Shown here: piece by piece, positions 1-7,829 of the stretch | How positions within the stretch are numbered: the first letter of the stretch is position 1 | Layout: every line of letters starts with the position of its first letter | DNA from: Clostridiaceae bacterium | GTDB lineage: Bacteria > Bacillota > Clostridia > Saccharofermentanales > UBA5734 | Assembly: GCA_012523135.1 (NCBI GenBank) | Contig: JAAYJD010000296.1 | Coordinates: 1 to 48,769 of the forward strand | Direction of reading: 5' to 3' | Length of the DNA stretch: 48,769 nt | The notes under the pieces: model-generated | Told to the model about the DNA's origin: nothing | Seen by the model: the letters and a program-made list of their open reading frames with translations, nothing else | The model's database searches: none | Position numbers and translations under genes: made by a program

Positions 1-334
1 GGACAGCCGCGGGTGTCAGCCGAAAGGCGGCACATGAGGAAAGTCCGGGCTCCGCAGGGCAGGGTGCCGGGTAATTCCCGGTGAAGGCGACTTCAAGGCA
101 AGTGCAACAGAAACAGACCGCCGGCAGCTTGCTGCCGGCAAGGGTGGAACGGTGAGGTAAGAGCTCACCAGCGGGATGGCGACATTCCGGCTCTGTAAAC
201 CCCACCTGGAGCAACACCGCGGAGGGACATATTTGCGGCCCGCAAGTCCCATGGAGGTGGCTGGAGCCGGCTGGCAACAGCCGGCCTGGATAGATGGTTG
301 TCCAAGACAGGACCCGGCTTACAGGCTTGCTCGG
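1..334 (+). ncRNA. rnpB: RNase P RNA, bacterial type A (5' end truncated by window)
   Basis: Catalytic RNA of ribonuclease P, which matures tRNA 5' ends. The universally conserved blocks are visible in order: GAGGAAAGTCCGGGC at 36-50, the ACAGAAACAGACCG block near 107-120, GGTGGAACGGTGAGGTAAGAG around 143-164, the GATGGCGACATTCCGGC and CTCTGTAAACCCCACC blocks near 175-208, and AGACAGGACCCGGCTTAC at 305-322 forming the P4 3' strand. The 3' P1 strand AGGCTTGCTC (323-332) has no partner inside the window, so roughly ten 5' bases lie upstream. No intrinsic terminator separates it from purM, which starts about 35 bases later, so read-through or processing of a joint transcript is possible. Confidence 0.96.
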
Positions 335-370
335 AAAGCACCAAACAAGCACAAGGGAGCGCATCGCCAG

Positions 371-1573
371 ATGACAACAAACCAGCGCGAACAAGCGGAG
401 AACTACCTGGCCCGGGGCGTGTCGGCCACCAAGGACGACGTCCATCGCGCCGTGGCCGACCAGGCCCGGGGGCTTTACCCGGGCGCTTTTTGCAAGATCC
501 TGCCCGATCCGGCCGGCGACCCCGGCTGGTGTGCGGCTTTCCACGCGGACGGCGCCGGCACGAAGTCGTCGCTGGCCTACCTTATGGCCCGCGAGCACCG
601 CGATTCGTCCTGGTACGCCGGTCTGGCCCAGGACGCGCTGGTCATGAACACCGACGATCTGCTCTGCATCGGCGCGACTGACAACTTCTATCTCTCCAAC
701 ACGATCGGGCGCAACGCCCACCGCATCGACGGCGACGCCTTGGCGGCCCTGATCGGCGGCTATGACGCGGCGATCGGCCGGCTGGCCCGCGACGGCGTTC
801 ATGTCACGATGACCGGCGGGGAGACCGCCGACGTCGGCGATCTGGTCCGGACCGTGATCTGCGATTCGACCGTCTACGTGCGACTGCGCCGCGACCAGGT
901 GATCGACGCCGGTCAAATCGGGCCGGGCCTGGCGATCGTCGGCCTGGCGTCGTCCGGCCAGATGCGAGGGGAGGCGTGCGAGAACTCGGGCATCGGCTCC
1001 AACGGCCTGACGGCCGCGCGCCATTTGCTGCTGCATCCGGACTACCGCGAGCGCTACCCGGAATCCTATGCCGACACCTTGTCGCGCGACCTGGCCTACT
1101 GCGGCCGCTACCACCTCGACGATCCGCTGCCGGGATCCTCCCTGACCATCGGCGAGGCCTTGCTGTCGTCGACCCGCACCTACCTGCCGGTGGTGCGCGA
1201 TATCCTGGCCGCGCTGCCCGGCGAGATCCGCGGCATCATCCACTGCACCGGCGGCGGCCAGGCCAAGTGCCGCGATTTCGGCTGCGGTGTCCGGTATGTC
1301 AAGAACAACCTCTTTGACCTGCCGCCGATCTTCCAGGCCATCCGCGCCGGCGGCCAGATCAGCGACCGCGAGCTGCACCAGGTTTTCAATATGGGGCACC
1401 GCATGGAGCTGTACTGCTCGCAGCAGGCTGCCGCAGCCGTTCTGTCCGTCTGCCGGACTTGGTCCCTGGAGGCCAGGATCGTCGGCTACACGGAAGCGGT
1501 CCGGGCGGGCGGCCCGAATGAAGTCGTGATCGAGCGCGAAGGGAAGAGCTGGTCGTACCAGGGCCGCGTGTAA
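371..1573 (+). CDS. purM: Phosphoribosylformylglycinamidine cyclo-ligase, long Bacteroidota-type PurM
   Basis: AIR synthetase, making aminoimidazole ribonucleotide from FGAM and ATP in purine synthesis; cytosolic. The 400-residue protein has the AIRS N-terminal features: the GVSATKDDVHRAV start region, HADGAGTKSSLAY, QDALVMNTDDLLCIGATD, and TGGETADVGDLVRT. The C-terminal half has SSGQMRGEACENSGIGSNGLTAARH and HCTGGGQAK, with VFNMGHRMELY near the end. This wording matches, from memory, the longer PurM of Bacteroidota rather than the ~345-residue Bacillota/E. coli enzyme. I placed the start at ATG 371 because the frame upstream runs through rnpB; a GGGAG lies at 355-359. The gene stands alone, away from other pur genes; purB is about 40 kb downstream. 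An AIRS-fold paralogue with another substrate is the alternative. Confidence 0.83.
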   Translation: MTTNQREQAENYLARGVSATKDDVHRAVADQARGLYPGAFCKILPDPAGDPGWCAAFHADGAGTKSSLAYLMAREHRDSSWYAGLAQDALVMNTDDLLCIGATDNFYLSNTIGRNAHRIDGDALAALIGGYDAAIGRLARDGVHVTMTGGETADVGDLVRTVICDSTVYVRLRRDQVIDAGQIGPGLAIVGLASSGQMRGEACENSGIGSNGLTAARHLLLHPDYRERYPESYADTLSRDLAYCGRYHLDDPLPGSSLTIGEALLSSTRTYLPVVRDILAALPGEIRGIIHCTGGGQAKCRDFGCGVRYVKNNLFDLPPIFQAIRAGGQISDRELHQVFNMGHRMELYCSQQAAAAVLSVCRTWSLEARIVGYTEAVRAGGPNEVVIEREGKSWSYQGRV

Positions 1574-1582
1574 CGATTTTCC

Positions 1583-1611
1583 TTTACAAGTGACCGCCCG
1601 TGTGGTATTGT
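1583..1611 (+). promoter_or_regulatory. Promoter of rpsO
   Basis: TTTACA (1583-1588), 17-base spacer, TATTGT (1606-1611). It lies just after the purM stop and about 80 bases before the rpsO start. Sigma-A-like by sequence only. Confidence 0.55.
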
Positions 1612-1690
1612 TAAGCGTAGTCTGCCATGGTCAAGGTCTGCGGAATGTCCGACCGCTCACGTTGCCAGAGGCAAAAATATGGAGGTAACC

Positions 1691-1954
1691 ATGGACAAGG
1701 AACGCAAAGCAGAACTGATCGCCACCTACGGCTTGCACGAGGGCGACACGGGATCACCGGAAGTACAGATTGCCATCCTGACGGAACGTATCAATCACCT
1801 GACGGAGCATCTCAAGGCGCATAAGAACGACCACCATTCACGGCGCGGCCTGCTGATGATGGTCGGTCAGCGACGCGGCATGCTGGACTATCTGACCCAC
1901 ATCGATGTCGAACGTTACCGTGCGATCATCGCCAAACTGAACATCAGAAAGTAA
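1691..1954 (+). CDS. rpsO: 30S ribosomal protein S15
   Basis: Primary 16S rRNA binding protein of the small-subunit platform. The 87-residue product has the S15 signature: [17 protein letters not shown], then [26 protein letters not shown] and a basic tail ending IAKLNIRK. Length is typical of the family. The start is ATG 1691, preceded by GGAGGT at 1681-1686 with ideal spacing; an in-frame upstream ATG at 1679 overlaps this ribosome binding site and is rejected. It has its own promoter upstream and an intrinsic terminator downstream, then pnp follows, the common rpsO-pnp order. Confidence 0.98.
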   Translation: MDKERKAELIATYGLHEGDTGSPEVQIAILTERINHLTEHLKAHKNDHHSRRGLLMMVGQRRGMLDYLTHIDVERYRAIIAKLNIRK

Positions 1955-1965
1955 ACGGCAGCAGA

Positions 1966-1994
1966 TTGGTGGGCGGTTTTCGCCCACCAATTTT
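1966..1994 (+). terminator. Intrinsic terminator after rpsO
   Basis: A 10-bp perfect stem, TTGGTGGGCG (1966-1975) with CGCCCACCAA (1981-1990), has a GTTTT loop and is followed by TTTT. The U-run is short, so part of the transcript may read into pnp. Confidence 0.8.
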
Positions 1995-2006
1995 AACAAA
2001 GAGACC

Positions 2007-2093
2007 AGCCTGCGGGCTGTAGAAGGTAGGTTGCGCGTCTGACCGCCGCCAGGCGAACAGGCCCGGAACCTACAGGCTACCGCTCCGCAGGTT
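2007..2093 (+). promoter_or_regulatory. Structured 5' leader of pnp (long-range inverted repeats)
   Basis: Nested complementary segments are visible: AGCCTGCGG (2007-2015) with CCGCAGGTT (2085-2093), and inside it GTAGGTT (2026-2032) with AACCTAC (2067-2073). Alternative pairings CTGTAG (2017-2022)/CTACAG (2070-2075) and GGTAG/CTACC share the same bases. In E. coli the pnp leader forms a long stem cut by RNase III, after which PNPase represses its own synthesis. A similar autoregulatory role here is inference. Confidence 0.45.
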
Positions 2094-2124
2094 GACGAAA
2101 ACAAAACCTTACGGAGGTAAAGAA

Positions 2125-4428
2125 ATGGAAAAGATCTTCAAAACAACATTGGCCGGAAGGCCTCTGGTTATCGAGACCGGAAAACTGGCGCAGTTTGCCA
2201 GCGGTTCCTGTCTTGTCCGCTACGGCGACACGGTGATCCTGTCAACGGTGACGGCTTCGGCTTCGCCCAGGCCCGGCGTCGACTATTTCCCGCTCAGCGT
2301 CGACTACGAGGAGAAGCAGTACAGCGTCGGTAAAATCCCGGGCGGCTTCATCAAGCGCGAAGGCCGGCCGACCGAAAAGGCCGTCCTGACCTCACGGGTC
2401 ATCGACCGCCCAATGCGTCCGCTGTTCCCCAAGGATCTGCGCAACGACGTCGCCGTCAACAACCTGGTCCTGTCCGTCGACCAGGACTGCTCGCCTGAAA
2501 TCGCCGCCATGCTGGGCACTTCGATCGCCACCAGCATCTCGGACATTCCCTTCAACGGCCCGATCGCCGGCGTCCATGTCGGCCTGGTCGACGGCAAGGC
2601 GGTCATCAACCCGGACGAAGCGCAGCGCAAAGTCAGCCAGATGGCGGTCACGCTGGCCGGAACCAAAGACAAAATCTGCATGATCGAGGCCGGTGCCAAC
2701 GAAGTTCCCGACGATGTCATGCTGCAGTCGATTATCGAAGGGCACCAGGTCATCCATGACTTGTGTGTCTTTATTGAGGGTATCGCCAGCGAAATCGGCA
2801 AGCCCAAATTCACCTACCAGGCCGTCGATGTGGCCGAGGATGTCTTCGCCGCCGTCAAGGCATTCGGCTACGAGACGATGCGTCAGGCCGTGCTGGCCGA
2901 GGACAAGAGCGACCGCGACATCGCGATCGCCGACCTGCAGGCCAAGACCGCCGAGCACCTGGTCGCCCTCAACCCCGAATGGGAAGGGCTGGCCGGCGAC
3001 GCCATCTACAAACTGGAAAAGAAAGTCGTGCGCGAATACCTGGCCAAGGAACACCGCCGCGTCGACAGCCGCGGCCTGGACGAGATCCGGCCGCTGTCCG
3101 CCGCCGTTGGCCTGCTGCCGCGCGTTCATGGCAGCGGTTTGTTCCAGCGCGGCCAGACCCAGGTGCTGACCACCTGCACCCTGGGTCCGCTATCCAAGTC
3201 CCAGACGCTGGACGGCCTCGACAACGAGGAAGAAAAGCGCTACATGCACCACTACAACATGCCGGGCTATTCCACCGGTGAAGCCAAGTTCGCCCGTTCG
3301 CCCGGCCGCCGCGAGATCGGCCACGGCGCGCTGGCCGAGCGCTCCCTGGTTCCGGTTCTGCCCGACGAAGAAGCGTTCCCGTATGCCATCCGCTGCGTCT
3401 CCGAAGTCACCATGAGCAATGGCTCGACCTCGCAAGGCTCTGTCTGTGCCAGCACCCTGGCCCTGATGGACGCCGGCGTCCCGATTCGCCGCCCGGTCGC
3501 CGGCATCTCGGCCGGCCTGATCGTCAACGAAGAGAATGCGTCGGACTACATGGTCTTCATGGACATCCAGGGCATCGAGGACTTCTTCGGTGACATGGAC
3601 TTCAAGGTGGCCGGCACCACTGAGGGCATCACCTCGATTCAGGTCGACATCAAGGTGGACGGCCTGACCTTCGACATCATCCGCGACGCCTTCGCCCTGA
3701 CCCGCAAAGGCCGGCTGCAGATCATCAACGATGTGCTGCTGCCCTGCCTGCCCGAGCCGCGCCCCGACCTGTCACCTTATGCGCCCAAGATCATCCAGAC
3801 CGTCATTCCGGTGGACAAGATCCGCGACGTCATCGGTTCCGGCGGCAAGATCATCAACCGCATCATCGACGAGACCGGTGTCGAGATCGATATCGAGGAT
3901 GCCGGCCGCGTGTTTGTGGCCTCACCCAACAGCGCGGCTGCCGAAAAGGCGCTGCAGATGATCCACGGCATCGTCAACGACCCCGAGCCGGGCACTGTGT
4001 TTGACGGCCATGTGACCCGCCTGATGAACTTCGGCGCTTTCGTCGAGTTCCTGCCGGGCAAAGAAGGCCTGGTGCACATCTCCAAACTGGCCTGGAAGCG
4101 CGTCGAAAAGGTCGAGGATGTCGTCAAGGAAGGCGATCCCGTCCGCGTCAAGGTCATGGAAATCGACAGCCAGGGACGCATCAACCTGTCCATCCGGGAC
4201 ACGCAGGAGAAACCGACGGACTTCAACGAGTATGACACGTCGGAATCCCGCGGCCCCCGCAACATCGACCGCCGGCGCGACGGCGGCCGTGATGGCGGAC
4301 GTGACGGCGGACGCAACGGTGGCCGCAGCGGCCCCAGCCGCGGTCCGCGCGAGCGCAATTTCCGCCACGACAGCGCGCCGGAAAGCAACCCGAACGAACC
4401 GCCGCGCGGCAATGTGCGTGACTTTTAA
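2125..4428 (+). CDS. pnp: Polyribonucleotide nucleotidyltransferase (PNPase)
   Basis: Phosphorolytic 3'-5' exoribonuclease of RNA turnover, a trimer in the cytosol. The 767-residue protein has two RNase PH domains (about 10-225 and 310-550) linked by the alpha-helical domain. Core motifs include the GRREIGHG substrate site and [17 protein letters not shown] domain ([20 protein letters not shown]) near 565-590 and an S1 domain ([28 protein letters not shown]) follow. The tail beyond the S1 domain is Arg/Gly-rich with four consecutive four-residue repeats (D/N-GGR), an RNA-binding-like extension. The start is ATG 2125 with GGAGGT at 2113-2118. The long structured leader suggests autoregulation. 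Confidence 0.98.
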   Translation: MEKIFKTTLAGRPLVIETGKLAQFASGSCLVRYGDTVILSTVTASASPRPGVDYFPLSVDYEEKQYSVGKIPGGFIKREGRPTEKAVLTSRVIDRPMRPLFPKDLRNDVAVNNLVLSVDQDCSPEIAAMLGTSIATSISDIPFNGPIAGVHVGLVDGKAVINPDEAQRKVSQMAVTLAGTKDKICMIEAGANEVPDDVMLQSIIEGHQVIHDLCVFIEGIASEIGKPKFTYQAVDVAEDVFAAVKAFGYETMRQAVLAEDKSDRDIAIADLQAKTAEHLVALNPEWEGLAGDAIYKLEKKVVREYLAKEHRRVDSRGLDEIRPLSAAVGLLPRVHGSGLFQRGQTQVLTTCTLGPLSKSQTLDGLDNEEEKRYMHHYNMPGYSTGEAKFARSPGRREIGHGALAERSLVPVLPDEEAFPYAIRCVSEVTMSNGSTSQGSVCASTLALMDAGVPIRRPVAGISAGLIVNEENASDYMVFMDIQGIEDFFGDMDFKVAGTTEGITSIQVDIKVDGLTFDIIRDAFALTRKGRLQIINDVLLPCLPEPRPDLSPYAPKIIQTVIPVDKIRDVIGSGGKIINRIIDETGVEIDIEDAGRVFVASPNSAAAEKALQMIHGIVNDPEPGTVFDGHVTRLMNFGAFVEFLPGKEGLVHISKLAWKRVEKVEDVVKEGDPVRVKVMEIDSQGRINLSIRDTQEKPTDFNEYDTSESRGPRNIDRRRDGGRDGGRDGGRNGGRSGPSRGPRERNFRHDSAPESNPNEPPRGNVRDF
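4279..4326 (+). repeat. 4 x 12-bp tandem repeat coding a D/N-GGR tail in PNPase
   Basis: Four in-frame 12-base units (4279-4290, 4291-4302, 4303-4314, 4315-4326) encode [16 protein letters not shown]. The units differ at synonymous positions, so this is an old expansion maintained at protein level rather than a recent slippage. Confidence 0.85.
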
Positions 4429-4451
4429 GCTAAAACCAAATTGATGTTTGG

Positions 4452-4481
4452 GCAGCCGGCCGCTTTGGGGCGGCCGGCTGC
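4452..4481 (+). terminator. Probable terminator after pnp
   Basis: An 11-bp perfect GC-rich stem, GCAGCCGGCCG (4452-4462) with CGGCCGGCTGC (4471-4481), sits 23 bases after the pnp stop. It lacks a real T-run (TTGAC follows), so it may stabilise the mRNA 3' end as much as terminate. Confidence 0.55.
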
Positions 4482-4523
4482 TTGACAGAATGGCCCCCTG
4501 CCTCTAAAATTGAAAAAGTTCGT

Positions 4524-4600
4524 CGGGGTGTAGCTCAGGTGGCTAGAGTGCTTGCTTGGGGTGCAAGAGGTCGCAAGTTCAAGTCTTGTCACTCCGACCA
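4524..4600 (+). tRNA. tRNA-Pro(GGG)
   Basis: A 77-base cloverleaf with acceptor arms CGGGGTG and CACTCCG, a discriminator A and an encoded CCA (4598-4600). The anticodon stem CTTGC/GCAAG closes a TTGGGGT loop with GGG at 4558-4560. The T loop reads TTCAAGT. Tightly followed by a hairpin and T-run. Confidence 0.95.
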
Positions 4601-4607
4601 TAGAGAA

Positions 4608-4639
4608 GGCTGGAAGCAATATGTTTCCGGTCTTTTTTT
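4608..4639 (+). terminator. Terminator of tRNA-Pro
   Basis: An 8-bp stem including two G-U pairs, GGCTGGAA (4608-4615) with TTCCGGTC (4625-4632), is followed by seven T residues. Confidence 0.75.
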
Positions 4640-4710
4640 GTACGACCCTGTCAGCATGGCTTCAGACATCCGCCATATGGCTCGCTACTGCTCCGGTGTG
4701 CGGGCCACTG

Positions 4711-4719
4711 TGGTAAAAT
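4711..4719 (+). promoter_or_regulatory. Extended -10 element upstream of the GH2-like gene
   Basis: TGGTAAAAT matches an extended -10 box (TGnTAnAAT) 31 bases before the start codon. No good -35 hexamer is seen, which is usual for extended -10 promoters. Confidence 0.4.
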
Positions 4720-4749
4720 AGGGGCGAATGACAAAAAAGGAGGCCGATC

Positions 4750-7614
4750 ATGCAGGTGCCGATTTATCCCGGCCGCGGAAGCTGGCCAGACTGGAACAAT
4801 CCGGAACTGCTGGAACGCAACCGGTTGCCGTCCCATGTCAGCCTGATTCCTTACCCCGACCAGACCAGCTGCCGTCACGCCCTGGAGAACCATCGCCGCT
4901 ATTTGTCGCCGTCCGTCATATCGCTGCGCGGGGAATGGGATTTCCGCTTCTATGCCAGCACGCTTCAGCTGCCGGAGAACATCCTGTCGTTTCGCTCCGG
5001 CTTCGAGAAGCGCCCCCTGCCGGAAATGGCGCCGGTTCAGCCGGTCCTGCTCGATCCGCCAGGGCTGCCGTTCACGCTCGATCCGCCCCATGTCCCGTCT
5101 GAACAGCCGGTTCTGGTCTATCGGCGCACCTGCCGCCTGCCCCTGGTCTGGAGCAGCCTGCGCAAACGCATCGTGCTGCATGGTGTCCGCTCGGCCTGCC
5201 ATGTCTTCGTCAATGGTAAGCTGGCCGGCTACACACAAGGCAGCGGCCTGATGGCGGACTTCGATATCACCATGCTCCTGCACGACGGCGACAACGAAGT
5301 TTTCCTGATCGTCTATCCCTACAGCTGCGGCAGCTACCTGGAGACGCAGCCCAACCGGCCCTGGTATGGCTGTGTCCACGAAATCACCCTTGAGGCGCTG
5401 CCGGCGATCACGGTCCACGACCTGCAGCTGCGCACGGTCTGGCTCGCCGAAGCACAAGCCTGGCGATTGGATATCACGGCCTTGCTGACCTCTTGCCGCA
5501 TCGCCGTGGAGCAGCCGGTCCTGCACGCCTCGCTGCGCCAGCAGGACGAAGCTCTCTATGACGCCAGCTGGACCGTGGCGATGCGGCCGGCGGATCCGGA
5601 TGTCTTTGCCGCGCCGGTCCAGACGACCGGCCTGCTGCAGGCCAGCCTGATGGTGCGCGATGTCAAGCCCTGGAACGACGAGGAACCGAACCTGTACGAT
5701 TTGTTTGTCAGTCTGGAAGACACGCGTGGCCGCGACATCCTCTGTGTCCACCAGGCGGTCGGCTTTCGCAGCCTCGATTGCCGTGACCGCCGCCTGTTTG
5801 TCAATGGCCGCGCCGTCAGCCTGAAAGGCGTCCGCTGGTCCGGTCTCGACCTGCCTGATCCGGCCCAGGACATCGCCGGCCTGGTCCGGACCTTGCGCAC
5901 GTACAAGAACAGCCATTTCAACACCATCTGGTTTCAGCACGAGCCGCCCGACCCGATCGTCCTGGATTTGTGCGACATTTACGGTTTCTACGCGGTGGTC
6001 GACGCTCCGCTTGCAGCAGCCGGACGCGACTGGATCCGGCCCATGCGCAAAATCCGCCCGGAGCTACCGGCGCGCTGGGCTGAGGACCGCCTGAAGCGTC
6101 TGGTCGCGCGCGACAAAAACCATCCCTGTGTCGTCCTCTGGTCGTGCGGCCTGTTCCTGCAGCCTGAGCAGCCGGACGGGTCACGCCAGCTGGCCGAACA
6201 CGTCCGCGCGTCAGACCCGACACGTTATCTGCACGGACTGGATATCCCGGACCTCGGGATCCGGCTCGACCGCTGGCTGAACAGCCAAGAACGCCTGGCC
6301 GACCTGGACTGGCTGGGATTACCCGATCCCGACGCAGCCGGCTGGTGTTATCTGGATCATGAGGAAAATCCGGATCTGCTGCCGGCCCTGAGCCAGCTGC
6401 TGTGTCCGTTCCGGATCAGTCCGGTCAACCCGATCGTCGGCACATTCAACCTGCATAACCACATGGTCTGGTCAGCGGCCGGACAAATCCGCCTCAGCTG
6501 GTCGTTGCTGCGGCAGGGAAGTGCCGTCCTCAGCGGCGAGCTGGACAACCTGCACGCCGCTCCCGGGCAAACGCAGGCTTTGTCCCTCTGGTACGGGGAC
6601 CAGGATTTCAGCGACGGAGCCGAATACCTGGTCCGCTTCGACCTGCGCCAGGCAGACGACCTGCTTTGGCGCCCGGCTGGCAAGTTGATCCGGAGCCAGG
6701 AGTTCATGCTGCAAAAATCCGACCAGCCTGTATCGGCCGGCACCGGTCACGGCGGGCGACTGCGCCTGGAATCGGAGCGCCATCACCTGATCGTGTCGGG
6801 CCCGCGCTTCTGGCTGGTCTTCAACCGGATCAACGCCAGCCTGGAGAGCTGGCGGACCGGTGACCGGGAGTTCTTCGCCGCGCGAACCAGCCAGGGAAGC
6901 CAGCTGTCGTTTTTGCAGCGTCCCGCGCTTGCCGGGCTGCGCTGCAGCCTGATGCGTCTGCCAGAGCCGACCGACGGACCGGACTGGCCGCAATGGCTCA
7001 ACGCCGGTTATGACCGCCTGACCACCGAGGTCGTCGCCCTGGAAGACGGCTGTGACGGCCGCAGCGCGGTCATCGAGCTGAACGCGCATCTGGGCGCGCC
7101 GGGACACACGCCCGCTTTCGCCCTGACGCAGCGCTATGAGATCGCGGCCCAGGGCGGCATCCGGTTGTTTGCCAGCCTGACGCCGCTGGACGGGCAAATC
7201 CTGCCGCCGCCGCTTTTCGGCTTCGCTTTCAATCCGGCCAGACCCTACCAGAACGTATCCTGGTATGGCTGCGGCCCGCAGCGCCAGCTGAGCCGGGTCG
7301 ACCTCAGAACCGGCAGCGGCCACCATGACCTGACGCTGAACCACTTGCTGCAGCCCGACCGCGAACCCGGCGTCTTCAAGGACATCCGGCGCCTCAGCCT
7401 GCGTGACGACAACGGCTTTGGCCTGGCCGTCAGCTCTGACCACCTGTGTGCTTTTGATGTCCTGCCGGTCGCGCTGCCCGGACCGTTTACCGCCAGGGAA
7501 GCGGCCAGCGACACATCCAGAGCGATCGTGCTGGTCTGCCACCAGGGCAGCCTGAACTGCCAGCCCCTGACCGAACCGCTCAAGCTGGTGCTGGATCTGA
7601 CGCCGGTCGTTTAG
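4750..7614 (+). CDS. LacZ-architecture GH2 protein lacking the catalytic glutamates (probable pseudoenzyme)
   Basis: A 954-residue protein with the beta-galactosidase domain order. The GH2 sugar-binding domain starts WNNPELLERNRLP and includes LRGEWDFRFY; the immunoglobulin domain follows. A TIM-barrel remnant spans about 340-540, then a domain-4 region, then a Bgal_small_N-like domain (HLIVSGPRFWLVFNRINASLESW to SWYGCGPQ). LacZ active-site motifs are replaced. NRHEHH reads RWSGLD (362-367). DEANIETHG reads VDAPLAAAG, with Ala422 at the Glu416 position. WSLGNE reads WSCGLF (464-469), so the acid/base Glu is Phe469. The segment holding the nucleophile Glu537 is missing: roughly 80 residues of late barrel are absent. 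His397 (LacZ His391) remains. No signal peptide. ATG 4750 has AGGAGG at 4738-4743. The frame is open throughout, so this is not simple decay. Confidence 0.85.
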   Translation: MQVPIYPGRGSWPDWNNPELLERNRLPSHVSLIPYPDQTSCRHALENHRRYLSPSVISLRGEWDFRFYASTLQLPENILSFRSGFEKRPLPEMAPVQPVLLDPPGLPFTLDPPHVPSEQPVLVYRRTCRLPLVWSSLRKRIVLHGVRSACHVFVNGKLAGYTQGSGLMADFDITMLLHDGDNEVFLIVYPYSCGSYLETQPNRPWYGCVHEITLEALPAITVHDLQLRTVWLAEAQAWRLDITALLTSCRIAVEQPVLHASLRQQDEALYDASWTVAMRPADPDVFAAPVQTTGLLQASLMVRDVKPWNDEEPNLYDLFVSLEDTRGRDILCVHQAVGFRSLDCRDRRLFVNGRAVSLKGVRWSGLDLPDPAQDIAGLVRTLRTYKNSHFNTIWFQHEPPDPIVLDLCDIYGFYAVVDAPLAAAGRDWIRPMRKIRPELPARWAEDRLKRLVARDKNHPCVVLWSCGLFLQPEQPDGSRQLAEHVRASDPTRYLHGLDIPDLGIRLDRWLNSQERLADLDWLGLPDPDAAGWCYLDHEENPDLLPALSQLLCPFRISPVNPIVGTFNLHNHMVWSAAGQIRLSWSLLRQGSAVLSGELDNLHAAPGQTQALSLWYGDQDFSDGAEYLVRFDLRQADDLLWRPAGKLIRSQEFMLQKSDQPVSAGTGHGGRLRLESERHHLIVSGPRFWLVFNRINASLESWRTGDREFFAARTSQGSQLSFLQRPALAGLRCSLMRLPEPTDGPDWPQWLNAGYDRLTTEVVALEDGCDGRSAVIELNAHLGAPGHTPAFALTQRYEIAAQGGIRLFASLTPLDGQILPPPLFGFAFNPARPYQNVSWYGCGPQRQLSRVDLRTGSGHHDLTLNHLLQPDREPGVFKDIRRLSLRDDNGFGLAVSSDHLCAFDVLPVALPGPFTAREAASDTSRAIVLVCHQGSLNCQPLTEPLKLVLDLTPVV

Positions 7615-7637
7615 TCCAAAAAAGGAAAAAAAAAGAT

Positions 7638-7661
7638 AAAAGCCAGGCATGCCTGGCTTTT
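7638..7661. terminator. Bidirectional terminator between the GH2-like gene and leftward units
   Basis: A perfect palindromic stem, AAAAGCCAGG (7638-7647) and CCTGGCTTTT (7652-7661) around CATG, gives U-runs on either strand. It ends the rightward GH2-like gene and would also serve the leftward tRNA-Trp remnant at 7670-7738. Confidence 0.8.
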
Positions 7662-7669
7662 CACGAATC

Positions 7670-7738
7670 TGGCAGGAGAGACGCGGTTATCAGCAACCGG
7701 CCGTTTGGGTGTGCGACTAACGCTCGTTCAGATCGACC
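7670..7738 (-). pseudogene. Decayed tRNA-Trp-like remnant
   Basis: Read leftward, the last 18 bases (CGCGTCTCTCCTGCCA plus two) match the 3' end of the intact tRNA-Trp at 12694 with one mismatch in the acceptor. CGGTTGC and the CCAAA of the anticodon region also align. The T loop has lost about three bases including the TTC core, and the 5' half no longer pairs, so it cannot fold as a tRNA. Clear similarity covers 7670-7711; the rest is weak. The likely origin is a duplicated tRNA 3' part left by an integration, or a decayed tandem tRNA. Confidence 0.5.
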
Positions 7739-7829
7739 ATGCATGACGCTGCGAATAAGCTGACCTCCGGGCACTTTCAGCAGACCATATTAAGGACAAC
7801 GGGGTCAATGGTTTGGTGACGTGGCCGGT

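Noticed and set aside
176-370. Upstream extension of the purM frame through rnpB
   Set aside because: These bases are conserved RNase P RNA blocks and the added residues have no homology; ATG 371 fits the family start.
4750-7614. GH2-like gene as an ordinary frameshifted pseudogene
   Set aside because: The frame is open for 954 codons with normal neighbour-like codon use and a good ribosome site; the losses are substitutions and one in-frame deletion.
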